In this document: positions 43,744-52,071 of the stretch, piece by piece
Layout of the letters: each line of letters opens with the position of its first letter
Numbering within the stretch: the first letter of the stretch is position 1
Assembly: GCF_007845675.1 (NCBI RefSeq)
Contig: NZ_VOBR01000014.1
Coordinates: 124,001 to 188,000, forward strand
DNA: 64,000 bases
Direction of reading: 5' to 3'
From: Lentzea tibetensis
Lineage (GTDB): Bacteria > Actinomycetota > Actinomycetes > Mycobacteriales > Pseudonocardiaceae
The notes under the pieces: generated by a model
The model's input: only the letters and a program-made list of their open reading frames with translations
What the model was told of the DNA's origin: nothing
The model's database searches: none
Made by a program: the position numbers and the translations under genes

Positions 43744-46516
43744 CGGGCGTCGGGTCGGTGATCAGAGCGGCGAACGTGTGCCGGTCAGCCCACCGCCCGG
43801 TCGTCCACGCGAGCGCACGGGCCAGCCCCTCGGGCGTGTCCTCGGCGTGCGGCTCACCGCCGACCATCCACCAGGAGACGACCTGCCCGGACACGACCAG
43901 CGAGTCGTGCACCACCACGACCCCGGCAGGCAGCTCGACCTCCAGCAGCTCACACGCCACCCGCACCGCACCGAGCGAGTGCCAGGGCACCGGCTCCCCG
44001 TCCGACGACGGGGTCCCGCCCACCTCCTCGGAGGCGAACGGCAGGTCGAGCAGCTCGGCGAGCTCCTCGGTGGCGACCGCCGAAGCCAGCACCCGCGAAG
44101 GAGGCAGCACACCCAGCAGCCACGGCTGGTCGAGGATCACGACGTCGTCGGCGGGTACGGCCTCACCGGACAGCACCCGCACGCGCTCGCAGTCGAGCAC
44201 ATCGCCCGAAGGCGGCACCTCGGCCAACGCCGCGTGAGCACGCAGAGCCAGCGCGTCCGGGACGGCGCGCGACGGATCGCCGAGCCGCGCGACGAGGTCG
44301 GTCACGTCGTCGTCGCCGCGCAGCACGAGCTCGGACCGCACGCCTGCCGCGACGAGCGCGTGCCGGGGCAGGTCGAGATCGGGCACCGGGTCGTACAGCC
44401 CGAGCAGGTCGGCGGCCTCCGGCAGGCACCACGTCCCCGGCGCCTGGCCGGCGAGCCGCGCGTACTGCGAGATCCACCAGCCGGTGTAGCCGTCGGGTTC
44501 GGTCACCGCGCGCCACGTCACCGGGTCGGCGGCCAGCAGGCGCAGAGCCGCGGGCCAGTCCGCCACGAGGTCGAGGTCGCGCACGCCGATCACGCGCGAC
44601 GGCGGTTCCTCAGCCGAGTCCCACCAGTAGCCCTCGTCGGGCAGGTCGTGGTCCGGCTCGGTCGCCTCGTCGTCGACGACGACCTGGAACCCGTCCAGCA
44701 CGCCGACCGCGGCCAGCGCGGTGCGCGGCCACGCGTCGGCGACGCGCTTGTCCAGCACGGCGAACGCGTCCGGCTCCAGCACCTCGCGCAACGGCGAGTC
44801 CGGCAGCACCAGCTCGTCGGCTCGGCGCCAGTCGCCGGAGGAGTCGCGCAACGCCAGGGCCGAGAGCCACGGCTGCTCACCCGGACGCACCGACGAGCGG
44901 TCGACCAGGCGCAGCACGGTCTCCACCAGCTCGGCACCGTCGAGGCCCGCCTGGGCGTCCTCGACGCTGCGCTGCACGGCCTCGCGCAGACCGGCCGAGT
45001 CCAGCAGTTCCGACGCGCCCGCCTCGACCGCGCCCAGCCGCGTCAGCAGCGGGTGCACGGCGTCCGGGTGCACGATCCGCAGGCCCGGCAACGGTTCGTC
45101 GGCGATCAGCACGGTGCGCGGACCGGTCACGAGGCGGCCGTCGGCCAGCGGGACCGGGAGCGCGGACAACGCCTCGCGCACGTCCGAGGAAACATCAGCC
45201 AGCGGCTCGAAGGCCGCGTAAACGTCGCGCCACCACGCCGGATCGCCACCCACGCCCGACAGGGCAGCGACGACCTCGGCCACCGAGAGACGCGGAACCT
45301 CAAGTGCAGCAAGGGCTTTCGCGTGCGATGGCTCGGACAACGACGCGTCCAGCAGCCCGGGAAGAGCGTCCTCGACGAGCTCGACCAGCTCATCGCTGAC
45401 GACGTCCAGCACCCGAGCAGCCGAAGGCGCGGCCCATTCACCGCTCGCCAACGGCAGCCACGCGGCCGTCCGCAACGACTGCAGCAGCGAGGAACGCAGC
45501 CGCGAGTCCACTTCGGACAGGGGGAAGCCGGGCAGCGGCACCAGAGAAGTCCGCTCGACAGCGGGGATGCGCGCGACCAGCGCCGGGTACAGAGCGGCTG
45601 CCTGGTCCAGCACGAACCACGCCGCCTCGCCGGGCAGGATGCGCCGCCGCGACGGCTCGACCGGCAGCGTGGCCAGCAGCCGTGCGGGCAACGACAGCCG
45701 TTCGTCGGTCGGCGTCGGCGCGTGCAGCACGTCCTCACCCAACGGCGAGTCGAGCGGGTAGGCCCAGGTGACCGTCCACTGAGGACGGGTCTCGACGCCC
45801 TGCACGAACGAGGCGGGCACCTCACCGGACGCACGCTCCACGAGCCAGCGCGTCGAGCCGACGGTGACCACACCGTCGGCGGACTCGGACCGCTCCCACA
45901 CCTGCGAGCCGACCTCGATGCGGCGCAGACCGGGCAGCGCCAGCAGCAGGTCGGGTGCCTGCAGAGCGAAGGAGTCGAGCGACACCTCGCCCGAAACGGG
46001 CAGGCGCACCTCGGTCGCGAACCCGTCCGGCACGTCCTCGACGCAGGGCCACACGAGCCGCAGCACGGGCACGTCACCGCCGCGCTGAGCCGCCAGCTCG
46101 GGCACCTCGTCACGCGTGCGAGCCGCGGAGAACTCCACACCACCGGAAAGAGAAACCACTCGCGGCGCGTCGGTCACGGCGAGCACGGCGGCGAAGCCGA
46201 CGCCGAACTGCCCGACGCCGCTCTCCTTGGCCGACGCGCGCAGCGACGCGAGCGCTGCCACGCCAGCGGTGGTCAGCGGGGCGCCGGTGTTGGCCGCGCG
46301 CAGCTCACCGTCGACCAGCGAGATCCGCAGGAACCCGCCCTCCGGCGGTGCCGCGTCGGCGGCGTTCTGCGCCAGCTCGACGAACAGCCGGTCGCGGTAG
46401 GACCCGATGCGCAGGTCCTCCTCCGCGTTGGCGTCCTCGCGGAACCGGGTCGGGGAGTCGCGCCACGCGGAGAGAACCGCGGCCCTCAGTGCCGCGGTCC
46501 CGAAGGGGTCGGTCAC
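43727..46516 (-). CDS. Sacsin/Hsp90-like GHKL ATPase-domain protein
   Basis: 929 residues. The N-terminal 200 carry a GHKL ATPase fold like the repeat ATPase of sacsin: FVELAQNAADAAPPEGG (N-box with the Mg-binding Asn), LRAANTGAPLT (G1; Asn replaces the usual Asp) and ESGVGQFGVGFAAVLAV (G2, GxGxFGxGF). The other 700 residues are Leu/Asp/Val/Trp-rich without a known domain. Possible chaperone, or an ATPase partner as in sacsin-like defence proteins. GTG at 46516 overlaps the DUF3027 stop, so the two are coupled. It is conserved in actinomycetes, which argues for housekeeping. Confidence 0.82.
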   Translation of the reverse strand: MTDPFGTAALRAAVLSAWRDSPTRFREDANAEEDLRIGSYRDRLFVELAQNAADAAPPEGGFLRISLVDGELRAANTGAPLTTAGVAALASLRASAKESGVGQFGVGFAAVLAVTDAPRVVSLSGGVEFSAARTRDEVPELAAQRGGDVPVLRLVWPCVEDVPDGFATEVRLPVSGEVSLDSFALQAPDLLLALPGLRRIEVGSQVWERSESADGVVTVGSTRWLVERASGEVPASFVQGVETRPQWTVTWAYPLDSPLGEDVLHAPTPTDERLSLPARLLATLPVEPSRRRILPGEAAWFVLDQAAALYPALVARIPAVERTSLVPLPGFPLSEVDSRLRSSLLQSLRTAAWLPLASGEWAAPSAARVLDVVSDELVELVEDALPGLLDASLSEPSHAKALAALEVPRLSVAEVVAALSGVGGDPAWWRDVYAAFEPLADVSSDVREALSALPVPLADGRLVTGPRTVLIADEPLPGLRIVHPDAVHPLLTRLGAVEAGASELLDSAGLREAVQRSVEDAQAGLDGAELVETVLRLVDRSSVRPGEQPWLSALALRDSSGDWRRADELVLPDSPLREVLEPDAFAVLDKRVADAWPRTALAAVGVLDGFQVVVDDEATEPDHDLPDEGYWWDSAEEPPSRVIGVRDLDLVADWPAALRLLAADPVTWRAVTEPDGYTGWWISQYARLAGQAPGTWCLPEAADLLGLYDPVPDLDLPRHALVAAGVRSELVLRGDDDVTDLVARLGDPSRAVPDALALRAHAALAEVPPSGDVLDCERVRVLSGEAVPADDVVILDQPWLLGVLPPSRVLASAVATEELAELLDLPFASEEVGGTPSSDGEPVPWHSLGAVRVACELLEVELPAGVVVVHDSLVVSGQVVSWWMVGGEPHAEDTPEGLARALAWTTGRWADRHTFAALITDPTPAVLLG

Positions 46517-47250
46517 TCCGAGTCGTCCAGGACGTCCAGCTGGGCGTCGTCGTAGACCAGGTCGGCGACGGGCACCAGCGGGCTGGCGTCGACCTCGACC
46601 TGGGAGTGCGCGCCGCAGCCGTACTCGACGTGCACGACGTGGCCGTCCGCGGGCGAGATCTCGTTCGCGCAGATGCCGAACGCGGCACCGAACGCTCCGG
46701 CGACCCGCGTGTAGAAACCGCAGGTGGCGCAGTGCGCGGGCGCGCTGCGCGCCATCTCGCTGCGCGGCCCGAAGTCACCGACGGCCCACCGGTCCGCCGC
46801 GTCCAGCCTGCCCTCGCGGGACAGCACGCGCTGGCGGCCGAGACCGATCTCGAGCGCGACCTCCTCGATGGCGGGGTCGTCGGAGTGGACGTAGGCCTCG
46901 ATCAGGCGCGGGTCGTCCTCACGCGTCGGCAGCAGGTCGCCGACGCCGAGGTCACCCGCCCTGACGCGCTCGCTCCACGGCACCCACTCGGGCGCGACGA
47001 GCGCCTCGTTGCCGGGCAGCAGCACGACCTCGCTGACGGACACCGGCGTGCCCTCGCCCGCGTAGGCGACGGTCACCGCCCAGTTCCAGCCGCGGTAGCC
47101 GGCGTGGTCGGCTTCGAACAGGTGGGTCACCGAGTATTCGTCCTCGGCGAGCACCCCGACGTGAGCACCGACGCGTTCCGCGCCTGCTTCGTCCTGCGCT
47201 GCGGCACGAGCGAGGTCAATGGCATCGGCGAGCAAAGTCGTGGCGGTCAC
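46513..47250 (-). CDS. DUF3027 protein
   Basis: 245 residues. Features are VGVLAEDEYSVTHLFEADHAGYRGWNWAVTVAY (core HAGYRGWNW), LLPGNEALVAPEWVPWSERV, and a C-terminal Cys/His set APAHCATCGFY, FGICANEISP and HVEYGCGAHSQ that could hold zinc. Matches DUF3027 (mycobacterial Rv0877 from memory). Function unknown. It is translationally coupled to the GHKL ATPase that follows and is divergent from the cyclotransferase gene. Confidence 0.85.
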   Translation of the reverse strand: MTATTLLADAIDLARAAAQDEAGAERVGAHVGVLAEDEYSVTHLFEADHAGYRGWNWAVTVAYAGEGTPVSVSEVVLLPGNEALVAPEWVPWSERVRAGDLGVGDLLPTREDDPRLIEAYVHSDDPAIEEVALEIGLGRQRVLSREGRLDAADRWAVGDFGPRSEMARSAPAHCATCGFYTRVAGAFGAAFGICANEISPADGHVVHVEYGCGAHSQVEVDASPLVPVADLVYDDAQLDVLDDSE

Positions 47251-47308
47251 GAGGTGAATTGTGCCGCAGGTCTACGCCGGGACGAAAACTCGTGCCACCC
47301 TCCACGGG

Positions 47309-48079
47309 GTGCGCCCCCTCCTCTGGCTAGCAGTAGTCGCGTCCCTGGCCGCCTGCTCAGCGGGACCAGCGTCGCAAGAATCCGCTTCCCCGCAGGTCAC
47401 AGTGCTGCAGAAGATCCCGCACGACACGGGTGCGTTCACCCAGGGTCTCGAACTGGTCGACGGAGTTCTCTACGAGGGAACGGGCCTCGAGGGCGAGTCG
47501 ACGATGCGCGCGCTCGATCCGGCGACCGGCGAGGTGCGCAAGAAGGTCGATCTGCCGCAGGAGCTGTTCGGCGAGGGCATCACCGTGGTCGGCCCGCGGA
47601 TCTGGCAGCTGACGTGGCGCAACGGCTTCGCGATCGAACGCGATCGGGGCACGCTCGCCGAGACCCGGCGCATCGCGTACGAGGGCGAGGGCTGGGGTCT
47701 CTGCCTCGCGAACGACCGGCTGATCATGAGCGACGGCTCCGCGAAGCTCGCCTTCCGCGACCCGGCCACGTTCGCCGAAACCGGATCCGTGCAGGTCACG
47801 CGGGACGGCCAGCCGCTGACGCAGCTCAACGAGCTGGAATGCGTGAACGGCGCGGTGTGGGCCAACGTGTGGAAGTCGGACGAGATCGTCCGCATCGACC
47901 CGAAGACCGGAAAGGTGACCACGACGGTGAACCTCGCCTCGCTCCGTCCGTCCGAGACCGGTGAGGAGGACGTGCTCAACGGGATCGCCGCCATCCCCGG
48001 AACTGACGAGTTCCTGGTCACAGGCAAGAACTGGCCTTCCATCTTCCGTGTGCGGTTCACCGGCGTCAGGCAGGATTGA
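47309..48079 (+). CDS. Glutaminyl-peptide cyclotransferase, lipoprotein
   Basis: About 256 residues. The start at GTG 47309 gives the lipoprotein signal VRPLLWLAVVASLAAC; GTG at 47261 would add 16 residues before it. The mature part is the five-bladed propeller type of bacterial glutaminyl cyclase: PHDTGAFTQGLELVDGVLYEGTG (core FTQGLELVDG), LYEGTGLEGES, QLTWRNGFAIERDR, GWGLCLAN and LNELECVNGAVWANVWKSDEI (core NELECVNGAVWAN). It forms N-terminal pyroglutamate outside the membrane. It precedes the MFS gene by 3 bases. Confidence 0.85.
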   Translation: MRPLLWLAVVASLAACSAGPASQESASPQVTVLQKIPHDTGAFTQGLELVDGVLYEGTGLEGESTMRALDPATGEVRKKVDLPQELFGEGITVVGPRIWQLTWRNGFAIERDRGTLAETRRIAYEGEGWGLCLANDRLIMSDGSAKLAFRDPATFAETGSVQVTRDGQPLTQLNELECVNGAVWANVWKSDEIVRIDPKTGKVTTTVNLASLRPSETGEEDVLNGIAAIPGTDEFLVTGKNWPSIFRVRFTGVRQD

Positions 48080-48082
48080 CGT

Positions 48083-49627
48083 GTGACGTGGAACCGGGGC
48101 AGGACGAACGGCGGGAGGCCGGACGAGCCGAAGCGCTACCCGTGGCAGGACGACGAGTACCAGCCGCGTCAGCACGAGCACCGGCTGCAACCACCGCCCC
48201 GGAATCCGCGCCAGGGTCCACCGCAAGGACCGCCCCAGCCGCCGCGCAACACCCGCCCGCTGCCGATCGACGAGCAGGACACGGCACCGACCCCGAAGAT
48301 GCCGAAGAAGCTCACGGTCACGCGGGTCGCGTTGTTCCGCGGCAAGCAGCTCTCGCAGCAGGCCGTCGCCGCGTTCCGCAGGGCCGCGCACGCCGACGGC
48401 GCGAAGAAGTCCGGCATGTCGGCCGTCACCTACGCGGTGATGATGAACTACGCCGCCGACGCCGCGATGGCCGTCGCGCTGGCGAACACGCTGTTCTTCA
48501 GCGCCGCGTCCGCCGAGTCGAAGAGCAAGGTCGCGCTCTACCTGCTGATCACGGTGGCGCCGTTCGCGCTGATCGCGCCGGTGATCGGCCCGCTGCTCGA
48601 CCGCATCCAGCGCGGCCGCCGGATCTCGCTCGCGCTCTCCTGCGTGCTGCGCGTGTTCCTGTCGATCGTGATGGCGCTGAACTTCGACAACTGGCTGCTC
48701 TACCCGGCGGCGCTGGGCAGCATGGTGCTGTCCAAGTCGTTCACCGTGCTCAAGTCCGCGATCACGCCGCGCGTGCTGCCACCGGAGATCACGCTCTCCA
48801 AGACCAACGCCCGGATGACCGTCTTCGGCCTCGCGGCGGGCGCCGTGTTCGGCGCGTTCGCGGCGGGCTTCGCGAAGATCTTCGGTTCGCCGGGCGCGCT
48901 GTGGTTCATGGCCGCGCTGTGCGTCGTGAACGCCGTGCAGTGCATGCGGATCCCGGCCTGGGTCGAGGTGACCGAGGGCGAGGTGCCCGCATCGCTGTCG
49001 CCGAAGCCCGCCAGGCAGCCGATCAGCAGGCACATCGTGGTCTCGTTGTGGGGCAACGGTTCCATCCGCATGCTGACCGGGTTCCTCACGCTGTTCGCTG
49101 CGTTCGTCGTGCGCGCGCAGACCGAGGGCGACGCGGTGCGGCAGTTGCTGCTGCTGGGCAGCATCGCCGCGGCGGCGGGCATCGGCAGCTTCCTCGGCAA
49201 CGCGATCGGCGCGCGTCAGCAGTTCGGCAAGCCGGACGAGGTGGTGATCGGCTGCGTGGCCGCGGCGCTCGCGGCCACGGTCGTCGCGGCCGTCCTGCCG
49301 GGCATCACCACCGCCGCGGTCGTCGGCCTGCTGGGCGCGACGGCCAGCTCGCTGGCGAAGGTCAGCCTCGACGCGGTGATCCAGGACGACCTGCCGGAGG
49401 CGTCGCGCGCGTCGGCGTTCGGCCGCTCCGAGACGATCCTGCAGCTCACCTGGGTGTTCGGCGGCGCGCTCGGCGTGCTGCTGCCGCCGTGGTTCTGGCT
49501 CGGGTTCACCGTGATGTCGGTGCTGCTCGCGGTCGGGCTGGCGCAGACGTGGCTCTACCGCAACGGCACGTCGCTGCGCCAGGTCGTCCTGCGCCCGATC
49601 CGCAGGCCCGCTCCGCTCACCCCGTAG
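48083..49627 (+). CDS. MFS-type membrane protein with Pro/Gln-rich N-terminus
   Basis: 514 residues. The first 75 are hydrophilic, Pro/Arg/Gln-rich and probably disordered; then come about twelve membrane segments. Conserved points include MNYAADAAMAVALANTLFF, APVIGPLLDRIQRGRR (MFS loop motif) and DLPEASRASAFGRSETILQ. Resembles mycobacterial Rv0876c, which has the same neighbours (DUF3027, DUF2771). Substrate unknown. GTG at 48083 lies 3 bases past the cyclotransferase stop, so the two are probably one operon with the DUF2771 lipoprotein. Confidence 0.85.
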   Translation: MTWNRGRTNGGRPDEPKRYPWQDDEYQPRQHEHRLQPPPRNPRQGPPQGPPQPPRNTRPLPIDEQDTAPTPKMPKKLTVTRVALFRGKQLSQQAVAAFRRAAHADGAKKSGMSAVTYAVMMNYAADAAMAVALANTLFFSAASAESKSKVALYLLITVAPFALIAPVIGPLLDRIQRGRRISLALSCVLRVFLSIVMALNFDNWLLYPAALGSMVLSKSFTVLKSAITPRVLPPEITLSKTNARMTVFGLAAGAVFGAFAAGFAKIFGSPGALWFMAALCVVNAVQCMRIPAWVEVTEGEVPASLSPKPARQPISRHIVVSLWGNGSIRMLTGFLTLFAAFVVRAQTEGDAVRQLLLLGSIAAAAGIGSFLGNAIGARQQFGKPDEVVIGCVAAALAATVVAAVLPGITTAAVVGLLGATASSLAKVSLDAVIQDDLPEASRASAFGRSETILQLTWVFGGALGVLLPPWFWLGFTVMSVLLAVGLAQTWLYRNGTSLRQVVLRPIRRPAPLTP

Positions 49628-49638
49628 GCTCGCTGACC

Positions 49639-50103
49639 GTGCGCCGAGTTCTGACTGTCCTGGCCTGCGCCGCGCTCGTGCTGACGGGCTGCGGCACCCC
49701 GCGCGACCCCGAGGTCACGTTCTACAGCGCGGGCAAGACGATCCGCTTCACGCCGACGTTCTACTGCGACGACGCGCGCGGCGAGCAGAACTGCGGGCAG
49801 CGCGCCGAGCCGGCGACGATGAAGGTCCCGCCGGGCCAGCCGGTGCAGATCTCCGTGCCCGGTCAGCTGGCCGCAGGCCGCTGGGTGGTCACGTTCACCT
49901 ACGTCGACGCGAGCGAGAGCCAGGTCGTCGGCGAGCAGAGCAAGGACATCCTCGGCCGCGGCGAGGACTACACGTACACGGTGACCGTGCCCGACAAGGC
50001 CGACCAGATCACGCAGATCGCGGTGCAGGAGATCGCTGCCGTCGTGCTGGACGACGGCAGCCTCGCTCCCCGTGGCGCCTGGGTCGTCGACGTCGTCGCC
50101 TGA
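49639..50103 (+). CDS. DUF2771 lipoprotein
   Basis: 154 residues from GTG 49639. VRRVLTVLACAALVLTGC is a lipoprotein signal with Cys18. The mature domain is beta-rich with two Cys (FYCDDARGEQNCGQR) and QISVPGQLAAGRWVVTFTYVD (core PGQLAAGRWVVTFTY). Matches the DUF2771 family (Rv0875c neighbourhood in mycobacteria). Function unknown. It is the last gene of the operon, and its stop touches that of the convergent cspB gene. Confidence 0.85.
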   Translation: MRRVLTVLACAALVLTGCGTPRDPEVTFYSAGKTIRFTPTFYCDDARGEQNCGQRAEPATMKVPPGQPVQISVPGQLAAGRWVVTFTYVDASESQVVGEQSKDILGRGEDYTYTVTVPDKADQITQIAVQEIAAVVLDDGSLAPRGAWVVDVVA

Positions 50104-50490
50104 CTACGGGTCGAGCTCCCGCGCGACGGCGCGGACGACCTCGGCGATCAGCTTGGTGTTCTTGCGGTCCGGGTAGCGGCCGCGGCGCAGGTCCGGCTGG
50201 ATCTTGGCCTCGAGCAGCTTGATCATGTCCTCGATGAGGCCGTGCAGCTCCTCTGCGGGGCGGCGACGCGCCTCCGCGACGGACGGCACGGGGTCGACGA
50301 GGCGCACGGACAGCGCCTGCGGGCCGCGCCTGCCCTCGGCCATGCCGAACTCGATGCGCTGCCCGGCCTTGAGGCCTTGCACGCCCGGAGGTAGCGCGGA
50401 CTTGCGGACGTAGACGTCTTCGCCACCGTCCTGGGTGACGAATCCGAAGCCCTTCTCCGTGTCGTACCACTTGACCTTGCCGGTCGGCAC
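50104..50490 (-). CDS. cspB: Cold-shock domain protein CspB-like
   Basis: 128 residues. Residues 1-66 form a cold-shock domain: [20 protein letters not shown] (RNP1 KGFGFV) and [14 protein letters not shown] (RNP2 DVYV). The tail of about 60 residues ([38 protein letters not shown]) is the extension seen in mycobacterial CspB (Rv0871). It binds single-stranded RNA or DNA. GTG at 50490 matches the mycobacterial start; ATG at 50502 or nearby would add a few residues. Confidence 0.92.
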   Translation of the reverse strand: MPTGKVKWYDTEKGFGFVTQDGGEDVYVRKSALPPGVQGLKAGQRIEFGMAEGRRGPQALSVRLVDPVPSVAEARRRPAEELHGLIEDMIKLLEAKIQPDLRRGRYPDRKNTKLIAEVVRAVARELDP

Positions 50491-50615
50491 CGCGCTCACC
50501 ATTTTCTTTAATCCACACAACGAACGCGCCCCAGGCGTACCCAGGACGCGTCACACCAGCGTATCCAGAACACCGCTGTGAAGGCACCTCCGTTAGCGCG
50601 ACTACGCTCACGCGC

Positions 50616-50816
50616 ATGACCGCTAACAAGGTGATGCCGCTGGCTGTGGGCGTGTTCGCCCTCGGTGTACTCGCGATCGTCGCGGTCTTCGTGCTCTTCG
50701 CGCTCGGCTACTCGGACCTGCCGTGGTGGCTGAACGTCTCCGCGACGCTGCTCGCCCCCATCGGGCTGGCGGTCGGCGTCGCCGCCGCGGTCAGGAACGC
50801 ACGCCGGAAGAGCTGA
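50616..50816 (+). CDS. Small two-helix membrane protein
   Basis: 66 residues, ATG at 50616. Two hydrophobic helices (VMPLAVGVFALGVLAIVAVF and LLAPIGLAVGVAAAV) and a basic tail RNARRKS. No recognised family. It is divergent from cspB and converges with the HAD gene with 26 bases of overlap. Its reality rests on its clean membrane pattern. Confidence 0.55.
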   Translation: MTANKVMPLAVGVFALGVLAIVAVFVLFALGYSDLPWWLNVSATLLAPIGLAVGVAAAVRNARRKS

Positions 50817-51405
50817 GCCAGGCCGGGAAGCCGGTCAGGTCGGCCAGCACCACGTCGGCGCCAGCCTCGGCCAGTTCCTCGCCGCTGCACGGTCCGGTGA
50901 GGACACCGACGGCCAGCGCGCCCGCGGCCTTCGCACCGTGCACGTCCCCCACGTGGTCGCCCACGTAGACCGACGCGCCGTGCAGCTTGAGCGCCTCGGC
51001 CTTGCCGGTGGACCAGAGCTCGCCGAAGAGGTGGTCGACCTCCCAGCCGAGCGCCTCGAGGTGCAGCGCGGCGTTCTTGCGGTACTTGCCGGTGACGACC
51101 ATCGTGCGCCCGCCCAGCTCGCGCACCGCGGCAAGCGCTTGCGCGGCACCTGGGAGCGCGACCGTGTTCGGGATGACGAGCTCCGGGTAGAGCGACCGGA
51201 ACAGCGTGACGAGCTCCGGGATCTCCTCCTCCGGCACGCCCATCTCGCGGTAGGTCATGTCGAGAGGCGGGCCGAGGTTCGCGGCGAAATGCTCACCGTC
51301 GAGGTCGTACCCGGTGCGGGTCGCGACCTCGTTGAGGACGGCCGCCATGCCGGGCCTGGGGTCGATGAGCGTCATGTCGAGGTCGAAGCCCACGGTCAGC
51401 GCCAC
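50791..51405 (-). CDS. HAD-family hydrolase (phosphatase-like)
   Basis: 204 residues. Motif I is FDLDMTLIDPR (nucleophile Asp), motif II VVTGKYRKNA (Thr; Ser/Thr position), motif III Lys in STGKAEAL and motif IV YVGDHVGDVHGA. The alpha-helical cap lies after motif I, as in phosphoglycolate-phosphatase-like members. Substrate unknown. ATG at 51405. It is divergent from the TetR gene across a 52-base gap that holds a dyad, so it may be that regulator's target. Confidence 0.88.
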   Translation of the reverse strand: MALTVGFDLDMTLIDPRPGMAAVLNEVATRTGYDLDGEHFAANLGPPLDMTYREMGVPEEEIPELVTLFRSLYPELVIPNTVALPGAAQALAAVRELGGRTMVVTGKYRKNAALHLEALGWEVDHLFGELWSTGKAEALKLHGASVYVGDHVGDVHGAKAAGALAVGVLTGPCSGEELAEAGADVVLADLTGFPAWLSSSGVRS

Positions 51406-51422
51406 AATGCGGCACTTTACGT

Positions 51423-51449
51423 CTTTACAACTCCCACTGAGCTGTAAAG
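51423..51449. promoter_or_regulatory. TetR-type operator candidate
   Basis: CTTTACA (51423-51429) and TGTAAAG (51443-51449) form a perfect 7-bp dyad with a 13-base spacer, in the short gap between the divergent HAD and tetR genes. A further TTTAC occurs a few bases to the left. Confidence 0.55.
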
Positions 51450-51457
51450 CTGATCAG

Positions 51458-52012
51458 GTGAGCGACATCACCTCGCTGTTACTGGACGCAGCCGCTGACC
51501 TGCTCGCCGCACACGGGTTCCAGGGGTTGCGCATGATCGAGGTCGCCAGCCGCGCAGGAGTGAGCAGGCAGACCGTCTACAACGAGTTCGGCAACAAGGA
51601 AGGTCTGGTGCAGGCGGTAGCAGCGCACCGGACCACGGAGTACCTCAAGGGGGTGGCGACCAGGCTCGAGGAGGACGGCGAGCCGTGGGAAGCGATGCGG
51701 TCGGCGTTCAAGTTCACCTTCGAGCAGACCGCGAAGGATCGTCTCGTGTCGGCCGTTCTGACGGGCGCCGACGCCGAAGACCTGCTGCCGTTCCTGACGA
51801 CGCGGGGCATGCCGGTGCTCGAGCCGGCCACCGCGGTCATCGCCGCGCACCTGACGCGCCACTTCCCCGGCGCCGACGTGCACCTGTGCGCGGAGACGAC
51901 CATCCGGCTGGCGCTGAGCCACCTGCTGCTGCCGACCGGGGACATCGACCACGCGATCGACGCCGTGATCACCGTCTCCCGAGCGACCATGGAGGTGACC
52001 TTGTCCCGCTGA
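51458..52012 (+). CDS. TetR-family regulator
   Basis: 184 residues from GTG 51458. HTH: LLDAAADLLAAHGFQGLRMIEVASRAGVSRQTVYNEFGNKEGLVQAV (recognition helix VSRQTVYNEFGNKE). The ligand-binding part is helical, with a long DRLVSAVLTGADAEDLLPFL stretch. It probably represses itself and perhaps the divergent HAD gene through the 51423-51449 dyad. Effector unknown. Confidence 0.88.
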   Translation: MSDITSLLLDAAADLLAAHGFQGLRMIEVASRAGVSRQTVYNEFGNKEGLVQAVAAHRTTEYLKGVATRLEEDGEPWEAMRSAFKFTFEQTAKDRLVSAVLTGADAEDLLPFLTTRGMPVLEPATAVIAAHLTRHFPGADVHLCAETTIRLALSHLLLPTGDIDHAIDAVITVSRATMEVTLSR

Positions 52013-52039
52013 CCCCTGTTCGCACAGACTGACCCCTTG

Positions 52040-52056
52040 TTGCAAGATACTGGCAA
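52040..52056 (-). promoter_or_regulatory. Candidate metal-responsive operator upstream of the NRAMP gene
   Basis: The minus strand reads TTGCCAGTATCTTGCAA, 15 of 17 bases identical to the site upstream of the superoxide dismutase gene (36999-37015). It ends 15 bases before the GTG start and overlaps a -10-like GATACT, a repressing position. An additional dyad TGTTGC/GCAACA frames it (52038-52058). Confidence 0.55.
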
Positions 52057-52071
52057 CAGAGGGGGTTCGTC

